Positions 23,638-31,535 of a stretch of DNA of 39,234 nucleotides are shown here, piece after piece; the stretch's first letter is position 1; the number at the start of each line of letters is the position of its first letter. Source of the DNA: Candidatus Saccharimonadota bacterium (GTDB lineage: Bacteria; Patescibacteriota; Saccharimonadia; CAILAD01; BJGX01); NCBI GenBank assembly GCA_014191035.1, contig BJGX01000007.1:1-39234 (forward strand), read 5' to 3'. A program made the translations under genes and the position numbers. A model generated the notes under the pieces. That model saw only the letters and a program-made list of their open reading frames with translations. It was not told the origin of the DNA and made no database searches.

Positions 23638-26053
23638 AATTATTTCAAATAATAAAATGTCTTGGCTTTTAAATTTTATTTTAATATCTTTTATATTTAT
23701 TTCACAGATAAACCCTGTCTTAGCACTTAGCAATGAAGACGGAAGTGATCCTTCAGGGTTTAGTCAAAGATACGTTATAGAAAGAGCTCCATGGTACGAC
23801 CCGACTGATTGCGCAGGTGGTGGTGGATCCACCGGAGCAAGTGGAGCGGCTGGTGGGCAAGAACTAGAGGGTCGTAAACTACCCGCATCTGAGGGCGGTG
23901 TTGCTACAGAAGCTACAATAGATTCAGCGGGCAAATTCACTGTTAACAATGTGGGGGAGCCAGTAGCATTTACAAAGTTTGCAGCCCTTGGCCAAGAATA
24001 CCGTGACTACTATATAACCATGCGATGGCCTTATGTTGACTGGGCCTGGGATGGTTCTGGCTCGAACCTTAATCAATCAGAACTTGATTGGTACAGCAAC
24101 CGACAGGAGCCCAGAAGAGTAACAGTAACTAACCCGGAAAATGGCAAAAGCATAGTAACTGTAGTGCTAGAATCAGGTCCTGGACCAAGCACAGGTATTG
24201 CTGAATTAAACAAAAAACAACAAGAAAAACTCTGGGGAGCACCAAGAAATGATACTCCGGCAGGATACCAAGGCAGGGTCGGAGGCTTACCTCCAAAAGC
24301 TATGGAGGCTTTGGGTGCCAAAACTTGGACAGATTCAGGCCCAGATAATGGTGGAGGCGGTTCTAAATTAAAATTTGCATGGACTCAAGACCAAAATGCT
24401 AAACCAGGACCTACTACTGCAAGCGCTGGCAGTGGTGCTAAGACTGGAAAAATATATATTATTGGCGATTCAATAACTGAAGATTCTGGAATCAATAGAG
24501 GTCTAAAAGACAAGCTTAAAGCGGATGGCTACACAGATGTAAAAATTAACTCCAAGGCATCCAGAGCCTTAAGAGATGGTGGTGGTAATCTAGACGGAAT
24601 AGGAGTGCTTAAAAGAGATCAGTCACAATGGTCAGATGCCAATACAATTGTTGTTGAGCTTGGTACGAATGGCGGCATTGATGCTGCAAATATTCGAAAA
24701 ACTGTCGATACAATTAAGGCAGGGGCTCCAAATGCCAGCATCTACTGGGTAAATGTAGGTGCTAATAATTCTACTAGAACCACCGGTGGACCAATCGACA
24801 CTGACAAACTAGATAGTATATTGAAAGAAAACTCATCATTAGGTTATAAAGTAATAGACTGGAACAGCGTAGTAAAACAAAAGCCAACATTAATTGTTAG
24901 TGATGGACTTGGCGTTCACCCTTATACGGAAGAGGGTAGAAAAGCTTATGTAGATACAATATCAAAAAGTCTTGGTGGTAATGCAAACAGTGAAGTCGGA
25001 AATACCACATGTACTTGCCCAACAGGCGTAACGGACAACGGTTTTTCAGGTAATAATAATGTTGAAATAGCTTTTAACTTTTTTAATGGAAGAGAGGGCA
25101 TAGATGCAGTTCATGCCGCCGCTATTGTGGGTAATTTTATGCTAGAGTCTGGTGGCAACGTTACTGTAGATCCAAATAGTATAAATGATAAAAGTGGGGC
25201 ATTTGGAATAGCACAGTGGCTAGGAGGTAGAAAAACTGGGCTAATAAACTTTGCAAGAGAAAGGGGAAAGCAGCCCAACGACCTTCAAGTTCAGCTTGAA
25301 TACACTATATTCGAGGTCACTCAAACTGGTGAAAAGCCACGTTTTCAAAGATTCCTAAAAACAACAACCGTGAAAGATGCTGCAATATCCTGGGAAGTCG
25401 AATTTGAAAGATCGGGCGGTGCTGCAATTCGGCAGCGCGTTAATAATTCCGAAAAGGTATCCCAACTTTATGGCAAAAATGCTCCATCGAGTGTAGTTTC
25501 AAGCTCAAACAGTACTCCAACAGATTGCAATAACCAAGTCGGAGGATTAGGTCAAGGGCCGGATGGTTTTGTATTTCCTTTAAGAACAACTAAATCGCAA
25601 ATTAAAAAAGGCAATTCGCAAGGTTTGGTTTGGTGCTATACAAGCCAAACTAACTGTCATGGAGTTTATCCAGCTGCCGATATTGGAGTTCCTGAAGGCA
25701 CTGAAGTTGTGGCATCAATCGGGGGTAAGGTTGTTAATGCAAACCCGAGTTGCACCAAAAACTGTTCTGTGACAATAAAAGGTGATGATCAGTATCTTTA
25801 CTACTACACACATATGGGTGCCGGCACAACAACCGTAAAAATTGGTGATGTTGTTAAGGCAGGTCAGTTGCTTGGCAAGGTTGGAAGCTCGGCTGACGCC
25901 CAAAACACATCACCGCATCTTCATTTTGATATTTACAACAAAAGCTACGATCGGCACCCAGCTTGCTCTAGAGAAAATGGCTGCCCTACGCAGGGAGATA
26001 TGATTAACCCACAACCAGCATTAATAGCAGCCTTTAATAACTTACCGGAGTAA
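23630..26053 (+). CDS. Exported three-domain wall enzyme: SGNH hydrolase, phage-tail-type lysozyme, M23 endopeptidase
   Basis: About 807 residues from GTG 23630, chosen because AGAGGAGG (23616-23623) lies 6 bases upstream; ATG 23624 and GTG 23627 are too close to it. A signal peptide runs to about residue 32 (PVLALS). After a Gly-rich region: an SGNH/GDSL hydrolase domain (about 272-440) with GDSI, ELGTNGG and the catalytic D-x-x-x-H pattern in DGLGVHP; a phage-tail-lysozyme-like domain (about 477-600) with Glu in NFMLESGG and SGAFGIAQW; and a LytM/M23 domain (about 647-795) with H-x-x-x-x-x-D in CHGVYPAAD, then THMG and SPHLHFD. Together they could remove ester groups, cut glycan strands and cut peptide bridges of peptidoglycan. 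Its place in a VirB4 operon points to wall passage. Confidence 0.85.
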   Translation: MFKIISNNKMSWLLNFILISFIFISQINPVLALSNEDGSDPSGFSQRYVIERAPWYDPTDCAGGGGSTGASGAAGGQELEGRKLPASEGGVATEATIDSAGKFTVNNVGEPVAFTKFAALGQEYRDYYITMRWPYVDWAWDGSGSNLNQSELDWYSNRQEPRRVTVTNPENGKSIVTVVLESGPGPSTGIAELNKKQQEKLWGAPRNDTPAGYQGRVGGLPPKAMEALGAKTWTDSGPDNGGGGSKLKFAWTQDQNAKPGPTTASAGSGAKTGKIYIIGDSITEDSGINRGLKDKLKADGYTDVKINSKASRALRDGGGNLDGIGVLKRDQSQWSDANTIVVELGTNGGIDAANIRKTVDTIKAGAPNASIYWVNVGANNSTRTTGGPIDTDKLDSILKENSSLGYKVIDWNSVVKQKPTLIVSDGLGVHPYTEEGRKAYVDTISKSLGGNANSEVGNTTCTCPTGVTDNGFSGNNNVEIAFNFFNGREGIDAVHAAAIVGNFMLESGGNVTVDPNSINDKSGAFGIAQWLGGRKTGLINFARERGKQPNDLQVQLEYTIFEVTQTGEKPRFQRFLKTTTVKDAAISWEVEFERSGGAAIRQRVNNSEKVSQLYGKNAPSSVVSSSNSTPTDCNNQVGGLGQGPDGFVFPLRTTKSQIKKGNSQGLVWCYTSQTNCHGVYPAADIGVPEGTEVVASIGGKVVNANPSCTKNCSVTIKGDDQYLYYYTHMGAGTTTVKIGDVVKAGQLLGKVGSSADAQNTSPHLHFDIYNKSYDRHPACSRENGCPTQGDMINPQPALIAAFNNLPE

Positions 26054-26057
26054 TTAT

Positions 26058-27338
26058 ATGAATGATGACTACATAAAAAGAAATAAAAGAATCATAGCAA
26101 TTGGTGCCATATCTCTTATTTCATTGTTAATTTTGTTTTATATAATAACTAATTTTGTTTTTAGAGGTAGAGTAAAGATTGTTGCCCCTAAAAACTCAAG
26201 CATTTATCAGCTTGATATAAAAACAACTGGCTATAGTAAAAAGTTGCTTGGAAAATCAAGCGTATCGTTCACATCAAACGCTGGCGAGTTTACATATCAA
26301 GTAGAGGATGGCCAAAAAAATGCTATCCAGACAGTAGACATAAAAAGCGGAAAAAGCTATGAATTCATCATTAATCCATCCGAAATAAAGAGCCCTAATA
26401 CTGCATCTCGAGTAACTGCAACTAGTATAAATGTATTATCTAATAGCATAAGCTATCTAAATCCTACTTATAACTATCTTGAAAGGGTTAACATAGGCAA
26501 TAATATTCCTTCCAATTACCCAGTGTCTCCCTTTCCTGGAAATGTAAATGAAATTTTGTGGACAAACAGCAATCAAGCAATACTCAAATATGACAATAAA
26601 GTTGGTTTTTTAGATTCTGGAAAAATCAATGAAATAACTTTCAATGAAGTTAGACTAGAGAATGGCTCCGATGCTTATGAGTTTTTAGATCAAGAGCTGA
26701 ATAATTTTGTAGCTAACTCTAAAAATCAAATTTTAGCTTCTGTTGGTCCCGGTATTGTGCTGAAACAAACCCCAAAATCGCCCGGCGATATATTAGTAAA
26801 TGAAGTTCAGGGTCAATTTATTAATCTTGCACTTTCTAATAATGACTACTACGCATATTCTGCAACTGAAGATATAAGTGATGAGGGTGAGTCTGCTGAA
26901 CAAAAAGAAAATGATACAGATCGAAGCATATTCCTCAGAAAAGTCGGTGATTCTAAGTTTATAAATAAAATAGAATCTGAATCCAGTGTTACAGCAATTG
27001 TTTTTAGCCCTGATTCAAAAAAGATGGCTTATGTTAATGCTGAAGGACTACATGTTTATGATTTAATATCAAACAAAAACACTTTGCTATATACAAAGCA
27101 AATAGCAAAGCCCAATCTAACAACCTGGGTAGACGAAAATAAGCTTATATACACTGATCAAGAGGGCGTATGGGAAATGAATATTGAAAACTTGAGGGCT
27201 GATAAGATAATTGATAATGCCAATATTACATACTTACAATCATTCTTTGTAGATAGGGATGAAAAAATACTCTATTACAGTATTATTCTGCCTAATCCAA
27301 GCGGAGATAAAGGTTTAATTGAGTATATTGGAATATAA
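26058..27338 (+). CDS. Membrane-anchored protein with PEGA-like and beta-propeller-like domains
   Basis: A 426-residue protein with an N-terminal membrane helix (about residues 11-33). It is followed by a beta-rich PEGA-like segment (about 36-112, with VKIVAPKNSSIYQLDIKT and YEFIIN). The rest (about 130-426) has repeated strands typical of TolB/WD40-like propellers, for example VTAIVFSPDSKKMAYVNAEG and LTTWVDENKLIYTDQEGVW. Such outside propellers usually bind proteins or glycans. Spacing of 4 bases from the wall-enzyme gene indicates the same operon, of which it is the last member. It shares the anchor-plus-PEGA layout with the 202-residue protein two genes upstream. It ends 3 bases before the end of the convergent replication genes, with only an A/T hairpin between. 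Confidence 0.75.
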   Translation: MNDDYIKRNKRIIAIGAISLISLLILFYIITNFVFRGRVKIVAPKNSSIYQLDIKTTGYSKKLLGKSSVSFTSNAGEFTYQVEDGQKNAIQTVDIKSGKSYEFIINPSEIKSPNTASRVTATSINVLSNSISYLNPTYNYLERVNIGNNIPSNYPVSPFPGNVNEILWTNSNQAILKYDNKVGFLDSGKINEITFNEVRLENGSDAYEFLDQELNNFVANSKNQILASVGPGIVLKQTPKSPGDILVNEVQGQFINLALSNNDYYAYSATEDISDEGESAEQKENDTDRSIFLRKVGDSKFINKIESESSVTAIVFSPDSKKMAYVNAEGLHVYDLISNKNTLLYTKQIAKPNLTTWVDENKLIYTDQEGVWEMNIENLRADKIIDNANITYLQSFFVDRDEKILYYSIILPNPSGDKGLIEYIGI

Positions 27339-27341
27339 ATA

Positions 27342-27575
27342 TTAGATTATCTTAATATTCATGTTAAGGTATTTGTTTAGATGCTCTATTTTCATCCTCA
27401 GCTCGAGCGCCTCATAATTATTATTTGCTTTAATATACAAGGTTTCATTTTTAATCTTTAAGGAGACTGGACTTATCCCAGTAATTTCTATTATCTTTTT
27501 TCTAATACTATCAAGTTCTGCTGATTTAGATTTATATTCTGAATATTTATCTAGATTATTTTTTATGTGATCCAT
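27342..27575 (-). CDS. Short DUF721/DciA-like protein
   Basis: A 77-residue basic cytoplasmic protein. After an N-terminal helix, residues 35-72 (SPVSLKIKNETLYIKANNN, then a helix containing EALELRMK and LNKYLN) match the core of the DUF721/DciA family: P-x-S/V, a strand, K-x-x-x-L-x-I, a polar turn, then A-x-x-L-R and L-N. DciA helps load or stimulate the replicative helicase DnaB. The position directly after recF, overlapping it by one base (TAATG), is where DUF721 genes occur in many bacteria. It is shorter than usual DciA proteins (over 100 residues) and keeps only the KH-like core. The assignment is from motif and position. Confidence 0.6.
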   Translation of the reverse strand: MDHIKNNLDKYSEYKSKSAELDSIRKKIIEITGISPVSLKIKNETLYIKANNNYEALELRMKIEHLNKYLNMNIKII

Positions 27576-28624
27576 TATAAGTTTATTAATTTGTAGCCAC
27601 TAATACTTTTATCTATTTCGGTTGAAGTTATTATCGTCTGTTGCTTCTCTGCTTGCTCAATTAAATGTTTTTGCCTATCACTATCAAGTTCACTTAAAAC
27701 GTCGTCCAGTAGCAGCAGAGGGGGAGTAGAGGTTTTAATTTTTAAGTATTCTATCTCGGCAAGTTTAATAGCGAGTGATAGTGAACGGTTTTCGCCTCTC
27801 GATAAATTATCTCTAGAAGGAAAATCATTAAGAGAAATCAGTATTTCATCTTTATGTGGACCCTTACTTGTGTACCCAAGCCTTATATCATCGACCGTAT
27901 TGCTTTCTAGCATTTTTAAAATATCGTCCTTGTCTTTTGCCAATGTATTTAAGTAATCAACGTGAACCTTATCTTTTGAACCGCTAATTGAGGAGTACTT
28001 TTCGCTCAAATTATTGTTCAAAAAGGAGATAAATTCGTCTCGATATTTGTATATAGTACTAATAGGTTCGGCAAGCTGTAGGTTATAGACAAAAAGCTGA
28101 TCTTTGCTGCTTGTGAGATTGTTTCTAAGACTATATAAAAGCCTGTTTCGTTGATTGAGAATTTTTTGGAATTTATTAAGCGCGTTTAAATAATCTTTGG
28201 AAGTCTGAATGATTATACTGTTAATTAAATTGCGCCTAAATTGCGGGCCATCGGTTATAAGTCTTGAGTCATCTGGTACAAAAACAACTATTGGCTGTAA
28301 GCCTATAACTTCTGAGGCTCGCTTTTTAACACCATTTATTGTGATTGTGCTTGATAGGCTTCTACCATTACTTTTAAGACGTGATTCGATATCATTTTCT
28401 TTTTCTGATTCATATATAAGATTAATCTTAGTAAAATCTGAATCATAATTAATAAGCGAGGCTCGGTTAGACTTAAATGGTTTAGTAATTAGCGAGTAAT
28501 AAATAGCCTCCAATATGTTTGTCTTGCCTGTAGCATTTTTACCGACAATTGCAGTTATATTATCAAAATCAACACCCAATGAAGGGTGAGATTTAAAATT
28601 ATTAAGTTTTATAGATTTGATCAT
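27575..28624 (-). CDS. recF: DNA replication and repair ATPase RecF
   Basis: A 349-residue SMC-like ATPase that helps load RecA at gapped DNA. Walker A GKNATGKT lies near residues 28-35, preceded by the RecF N-terminal strand LNNFKSHPSL. The ABC signature is SRGENRSLSLAIKLAE (about 275-290) and Walker B PLLLLDDVLSELD (about 303-315) with the D-loop following. Length is typical of the family (about 360). Its ATG overlaps the dnaN stop in TAATG and its own stop overlaps the DciA-like gene in the same way, so dnaN, recF and the small gene form one coupled unit. Confidence 0.95.
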   Translation of the reverse strand: MIKSIKLNNFKSHPSLGVDFDNITAIVGKNATGKTNILEAIYYSLITKPFKSNRASLINYDSDFTKINLIYESEKENDIESRLKSNGRSLSSTITINGVKKRASEVIGLQPIVVFVPDDSRLITDGPQFRRNLINSIIIQTSKDYLNALNKFQKILNQRNRLLYSLRNNLTSSKDQLFVYNLQLAEPISTIYKYRDEFISFLNNNLSEKYSSISGSKDKVHVDYLNTLAKDKDDILKMLESNTVDDIRLGYTSKGPHKDEILISLNDFPSRDNLSRGENRSLSLAIKLAEIEYLKIKTSTPPLLLLDDVLSELDSDRQKHLIEQAEKQQTIITSTEIDKSISGYKLINL

Positions 28625-29721
28625 TAGCTACGAAGCGGCATAATTATGTGAATTTCGGTGCCATCCTTACTTTTTGGTTTAATGAGTAGGGGGTCGAGCT
28701 TATCATTTATTCCTATAACCACGGTCTTATCGTTTACGACCGATAATATATCAGTTATATACTTGGCATTTATATTTATAGATGCATCTTTGCCGTTCTT
28801 TTTAACGGGCAATTTGATGGTGTTCTCGCCAACATCACTAGTCTGCGCATCAATCGTTAGCTCGTCTTTTAAAACGTTTAGGGCAATGCCGTGTGAGCTC
28901 TCACGGGCAAAAACAGAGCTGACCTTTACTGCCTCAACTAACTTTTCTTTTTCACATTCGATTGTTGTTGTGGTAGTTTCAGGAATAATTTTTTGATATT
29001 CAGGGTATTTACCTTCTGTGAGCTGCGAGATAAGCTGGCTCTCTCCAACCACAAATGATATTTCAGATTCACCGATTTTAATTTCAATATCTTTCACTTC
29101 TTCTGTTGATATTAATCTTAAAACCTCCGAAATAGTCCTTACTGGAATAATACAGCTAATTTCTTCTTTTGATGCGCACTTACTTTTTATTTCTGAAAGT
29201 CTATAGCTATCTGTTCCAGCCAGTACCATCTCGCCAGACTTAATACTGAAAAACACACCAGCTAGTACTGGTCTAGATTCATCGATACTTACACTGGCAA
29301 TTACTTTTTCAAAATTGCTTTTAATTTCATCGGATGAAAAATTGATAGATTTGGTATTAGATAACTTCGGCAGGGTAGGGAACTCACTAGCCGAAACACC
29401 ATTGATTCTGCTGTGAATGCCATTTCCTTTTAGGGTTAGGTTGGAATCGTCAGCAATTAACTGCAGAGTGTCTTCAGATATCGATCCAATTAGTTCGCTA
29501 AGTAATCGAGCGGGGATTGATATCTTTCCTTCTTTTTCGACTTTTGCACCAAGCTTTGTGGTTATTGCTAGATCAAGATTAGTAGAGCTAAGTTTTAAAA
29601 TATTCTTTTCGGTTTCGATTAGTATATTTCCTAGTACCTCTAGAGAATTTCGGCTACTGACTAAGCGTGAGCAAATATTTACTGCTTTTAATAGATTCTT
29701 AACTTTTATAGCGACTTTCAT
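28624..29721 (-). CDS. dnaN: DNA polymerase III beta sliding clamp
   Basis: A 365-residue protein that forms the ring-shaped processivity clamp on DNA. It shows the three-domain clamp pattern: MKVAIKVKNLLKAV at the start, the domain-2 block RPVLAGVFFSIKSGEMVLAGTDSYRLS, and the C-terminal segment ending IHIIMPLRS, where MPLR or MPMR closes nearly all bacterial clamps. Length matches the family. A TTGGAG Shine-Dalgarno sequence lies 6 bases before the ATG and a TATAAT -10 at 29757-29752. Because dnaA ends at its own terminator, dnaN is probably transcribed mainly from this promoter together with recF and the DciA-like gene. Confidence 0.96.
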   Translation of the reverse strand: MKVAIKVKNLLKAVNICSRLVSSRNSLEVLGNILIETEKNILKLSSTNLDLAITTKLGAKVEKEGKISIPARLLSELIGSISEDTLQLIADDSNLTLKGNGIHSRINGVSASEFPTLPKLSNTKSINFSSDEIKSNFEKVIASVSIDESRPVLAGVFFSIKSGEMVLAGTDSYRLSEIKSKCASKEEISCIIPVRTISEVLRLISTEEVKDIEIKIGESEISFVVGESQLISQLTEGKYPEYQKIIPETTTTTIECEKEKLVEAVKVSSVFARESSHGIALNVLKDELTIDAQTSDVGENTIKLPVKKNGKDASININAKYITDILSVVNDKTVVIGINDKLDPLLIKPKSKDGTEIHIIMPLRS

Positions 29722-29751
29722 TTAAAACTCCAATTTAGATTTGTCTTATTT

Positions 29752-29757
29752 ATTATA
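29752..29757 (-). promoter_or_regulatory. -10 element of dnaN
   Basis: TATAAT on the minus strand, 30 bases before the dnaN ATG, giving a leader of about 23 bases containing the TTGGAG ribosome site. It lies in the A/T-rich tract next to the DnaA-trio repeats, so initiation of replication and dnaN transcription may affect each other. Confidence 0.55.
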
Positions 29758-29771
29758 TTTAATTTATTTAA

Positions 29772-29789
29772 TAGTAGTAATAGTAATAG
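29772..29789. promoter_or_regulatory. DnaA-trio repeats with adjacent DnaA box
   Basis: The plus strand reads TAG TAG TAA TAG TAA TAG, six successive trinucleotides that match the DnaA-trio (3'-GAT-5' or 3'-AAT-5'). Four bases away is TGTGGAAAG (29794-29802), the complement of CTTTCCACA, one mismatch from a DnaA box. In well-studied origins this box-spacer-trio order guides DnaA onto a single strand to open the duplex. Confidence 0.7.
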
Positions 29790-29816
29790 TTGTTGTGGAA
29801 AGCGTGCAAAAGCTAC

Positions 29817-29836
29817 AAAAAAGCCTTTATAAAGGC
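29817..29836 (-). terminator. Rho-independent terminator of dnaA
   Basis: GCCTTTATAAAGGC (29823-29836) is a perfect 14-bp palindrome folding to a 5-bp stem with TATA loop. On the minus strand it is followed by six T (29822-29817). It lies about 170 bases past the dnaA stop, inside the origin spacer. Confidence 0.8.
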
Positions 29837-29941
29837 AAAACTTGGTAGGGATAAGTCTTTGAAAACTGCGCAATAAATTATGTACAACATTGGGGATATT
29901 AACAGTTTTTATTTTTCTAAATTCGTCAAGCGTGAATTTAT

Positions 29942-30001
29942 TGTGAATAAAGTCAGTCTTTTTCACAAGATATACACTATTTTTACACATACTTATCCAC
30001 A
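29942..30001. promoter_or_regulatory. DnaA-box cluster in the dnaA-dnaN spacer
   Basis: Four sites fit TTWTNCACA: TTATTCACA on the minus strand (29942-29950), TTTTTCACA (29959-29967), TTTTACACA (29981-29989) and the perfect consensus TTATCCACA (29993-30001), which ends two bases before the complement of the dnaA stop codon. Four matches within 60 bases is far above chance even in A/T-rich DNA. Confidence 0.8.
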
Positions 30002-30003
30002 TA

Positions 30004-31401
30004 CTATTGACCCACCAAAAGCTTCTTAATCGATTGAATATCTTGGCTCATTACTGAATCCCGAGCCATTTGTGTAGATATTTTGTTCACCCCGTGCATG
30101 ATAGTTGTATGATCCTTACCACCTAAACTTTTGGCTATTCTAGGAAAACTCATGTCTAATTCTTCACGCATAATAAACATTGCTATCTGGCGAGGTACTA
30201 CTACCTCACGAGAGCGCTTGGTTCCAGTGATATCGTTGTAGCTTATTTCGTAGTAGTCGGCAGTCTTTTGGAGTACTGTTTTGGCGTTAACCTTAACTTG
30301 AGTTTTTTGAATATACATTCCAAGTACTTCTTGGGCGGTATTGATATCTATTGGTTGGCCGTGTAATCGAGAGTGGGCCACCACTTTTGTTAAAGCTCCT
30401 TCTAGTTCTCGGATGTTGTTATCGATATGGGTGGCTATAAATTCGGCCACATCCATACCTAAATCAATAGAGTTGGTGTTGGCTTTATTCATAAGTATCG
30501 CAACGCGGGTTTCGAAATCAGGGGGTTGAATATCTGCAACCATACCCCATTCAAAGCGACTTCTTAAGCGTTCCTCTAGTGTTGGTATTTCTTTAGGGGG
30601 ACGGTCGCTACACAAAACAATTTGCTTGTTGTATTGATGCAGTGCGTTAAAGGTATGAAAGAATTCTTCCTGTGTTCTTTCCTTGCCAGCAATAAACTGC
30701 ATATCATCAATGAGCAGTACGTCAGCACTACGGTATTTATTTGAGAACTTCTCACCTTTTCGTATGGCCGACAAAAATGTATTTATAAACTCTTCACTGG
30801 TAGAGTAGAGGATTTTCATCTTGGGATCTCTGGCATGTATTTCGTTACTGATTGCCCAAAGCAAATGGGTTTTGCCCACCCCGGCAGGACCATATAAAAA
30901 TAGTGGATTGTACATTTCGCCAGGCTTTTCGCTAACAAGTTGAGCTGCAGAAAAGGCTAGCTTGTTGCTTGATCCTGTAATGAAGTTGTTGAATTTGTAT
31001 TTTTCATTTGGCCTAAATTCACCATAAGATTCGATACTGGACTGTTCACTATTGGGGTTGGAGTATTTTTGCCTAGCTTTTTGAATAGGCATTCTAATTG
31101 AGTTATCATCTGGCCTAGATTTTGGCTGTTCGGACCCACCTTTAGCATCAGCCTTTTTTGTGGTGTATTCGACATTGTTTATATTTGGATCAATCTTTCT
31201 TATGGCATCTAGTATTTCGGTGTGGTATTTATCTTGAATCCATTGGCGAGTGAAGATGTTGGGAACATAAATAATCGCCTTGCCACCATCAAGCCCAGTA
31301 AGCTCGGTTCCTTTAAGCCAGGTCTGAAAATTAGCTTCAGATAGAACTATTTCTAGTTCACCCAAAACAGACCCCCAAACTGTTTGTAATTGATTATCCA
31401 T
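30004..31401 (-). CDS. dnaA: Chromosomal replication initiator DnaA
   Basis: A 465-residue AAA+ protein that binds the DnaA boxes and opens the origin. Domain I (about residues 1-70) has WGSVLGELEIVLSEANFQTWL; domain II (about 85-125) is a polar linker. The AAA+ domain shows Walker A GPAGVGKT (171-178), Walker B LLIDD (229-233) and the LRSRFEWG box with the arginine finger. Domain IV ends with the DNA-binding signature containing KDHTTIMHGVNKI. All functional motifs are intact and length is typical. A GAGAGGG ribosome site lies 3-9 bases before the ATG. It faces away from the rpmH operon and has its own terminator in the origin spacer. Confidence 0.97.
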   Translation of the reverse strand: MDNQLQTVWGSVLGELEIVLSEANFQTWLKGTELTGLDGGKAIIYVPNIFTRQWIQDKYHTEILDAIRKIDPNINNVEYTTKKADAKGGSEQPKSRPDDNSIRMPIQKARQKYSNPNSEQSSIESYGEFRPNEKYKFNNFITGSSNKLAFSAAQLVSEKPGEMYNPLFLYGPAGVGKTHLLWAISNEIHARDPKMKILYSTSEEFINTFLSAIRKGEKFSNKYRSADVLLIDDMQFIAGKERTQEEFFHTFNALHQYNKQIVLCSDRPPKEIPTLEERLRSRFEWGMVADIQPPDFETRVAILMNKANTNSIDLGMDVAEFIATHIDNNIRELEGALTKVVAHSRLHGQPIDINTAQEVLGMYIQKTQVKVNAKTVLQKTADYYEISYNDITGTKRSREVVVPRQIAMFIMREELDMSFPRIAKSLGGKDHTTIMHGVNKISTQMARDSVMSQDIQSIKKLLVGQ

Positions 31402-31418
31402 TTACCCTCTCTTTTTTT

Positions 31419-31452
31419 CCACTATACACTATTTGAATAGTGGTTTTCCACA
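31419..31452 (-). promoter_or_regulatory. dnaA promoter with DnaA box and inverted repeat
   Basis: On the minus strand TATAGT (31426-31421) is the likely -10, about 20 bases from the ATG. Just upstream lies the perfect inverted repeat CACTAT TTGA ATAGTG (31427-31442), and TTTTCCACA (31444-31452, a DnaA-box match) covers the -35 position. This layout suggests autoregulation by DnaA and perhaps a further regulator bound to the inverted repeat. Confidence 0.6.
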
Positions 31453-31488
31453 ATTTTATCACTTAAAGTTTAAAAAAACATTAGCACT

Positions 31489-31526
31489 TGTGGATAATTG
31501 TAATTTTAACTCTTTTGTTGTACAAT
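31489..31526 (+). promoter_or_regulatory. rpmH operon promoter with upstream DnaA box
   Basis: TTGTAA (31498-31503) and TACAAT (31521-31526) are spaced by 17 bases and form the probable -35/-10. A perfect DnaA box on the minus strand (TGTGGATAA, 31489-31497) abuts the -35. Transcription would start within about two bases of the rpmH ATG (31536), giving almost no leader. Confidence 0.6.
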
Positions 31527-31535
31527 AATCAGGTT

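Larger units (their letters stand above)
29735..30001. other. Probable replication origin (oriC) between dnaA and dnaN
   Basis: This non-coding spacer has the layout of known bipartite origins such as that of Bacillus subtilis. Reading from dnaA toward dnaN it holds a cluster of DnaA boxes (30001-29942), the dnaA terminator, a near-match box CTTTCCACA (29802-29794), six DnaA-trio motifs (29789-29772) and a very A/T-rich tract (29771-29735) suited to unwinding. Further boxes lie upstream of dnaA. The combination with dnaA, dnaN, rpmH and rnpA around it makes oriC the best reading; replication has not been measured. Confidence 0.8.

Noticed and set aside
27338-27359. Hairpin AATATTA/TAATATT between two convergent genes as a terminator
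   Set aside because: Only A/T pairs, an 8-base loop and no T tract; too weak to call.
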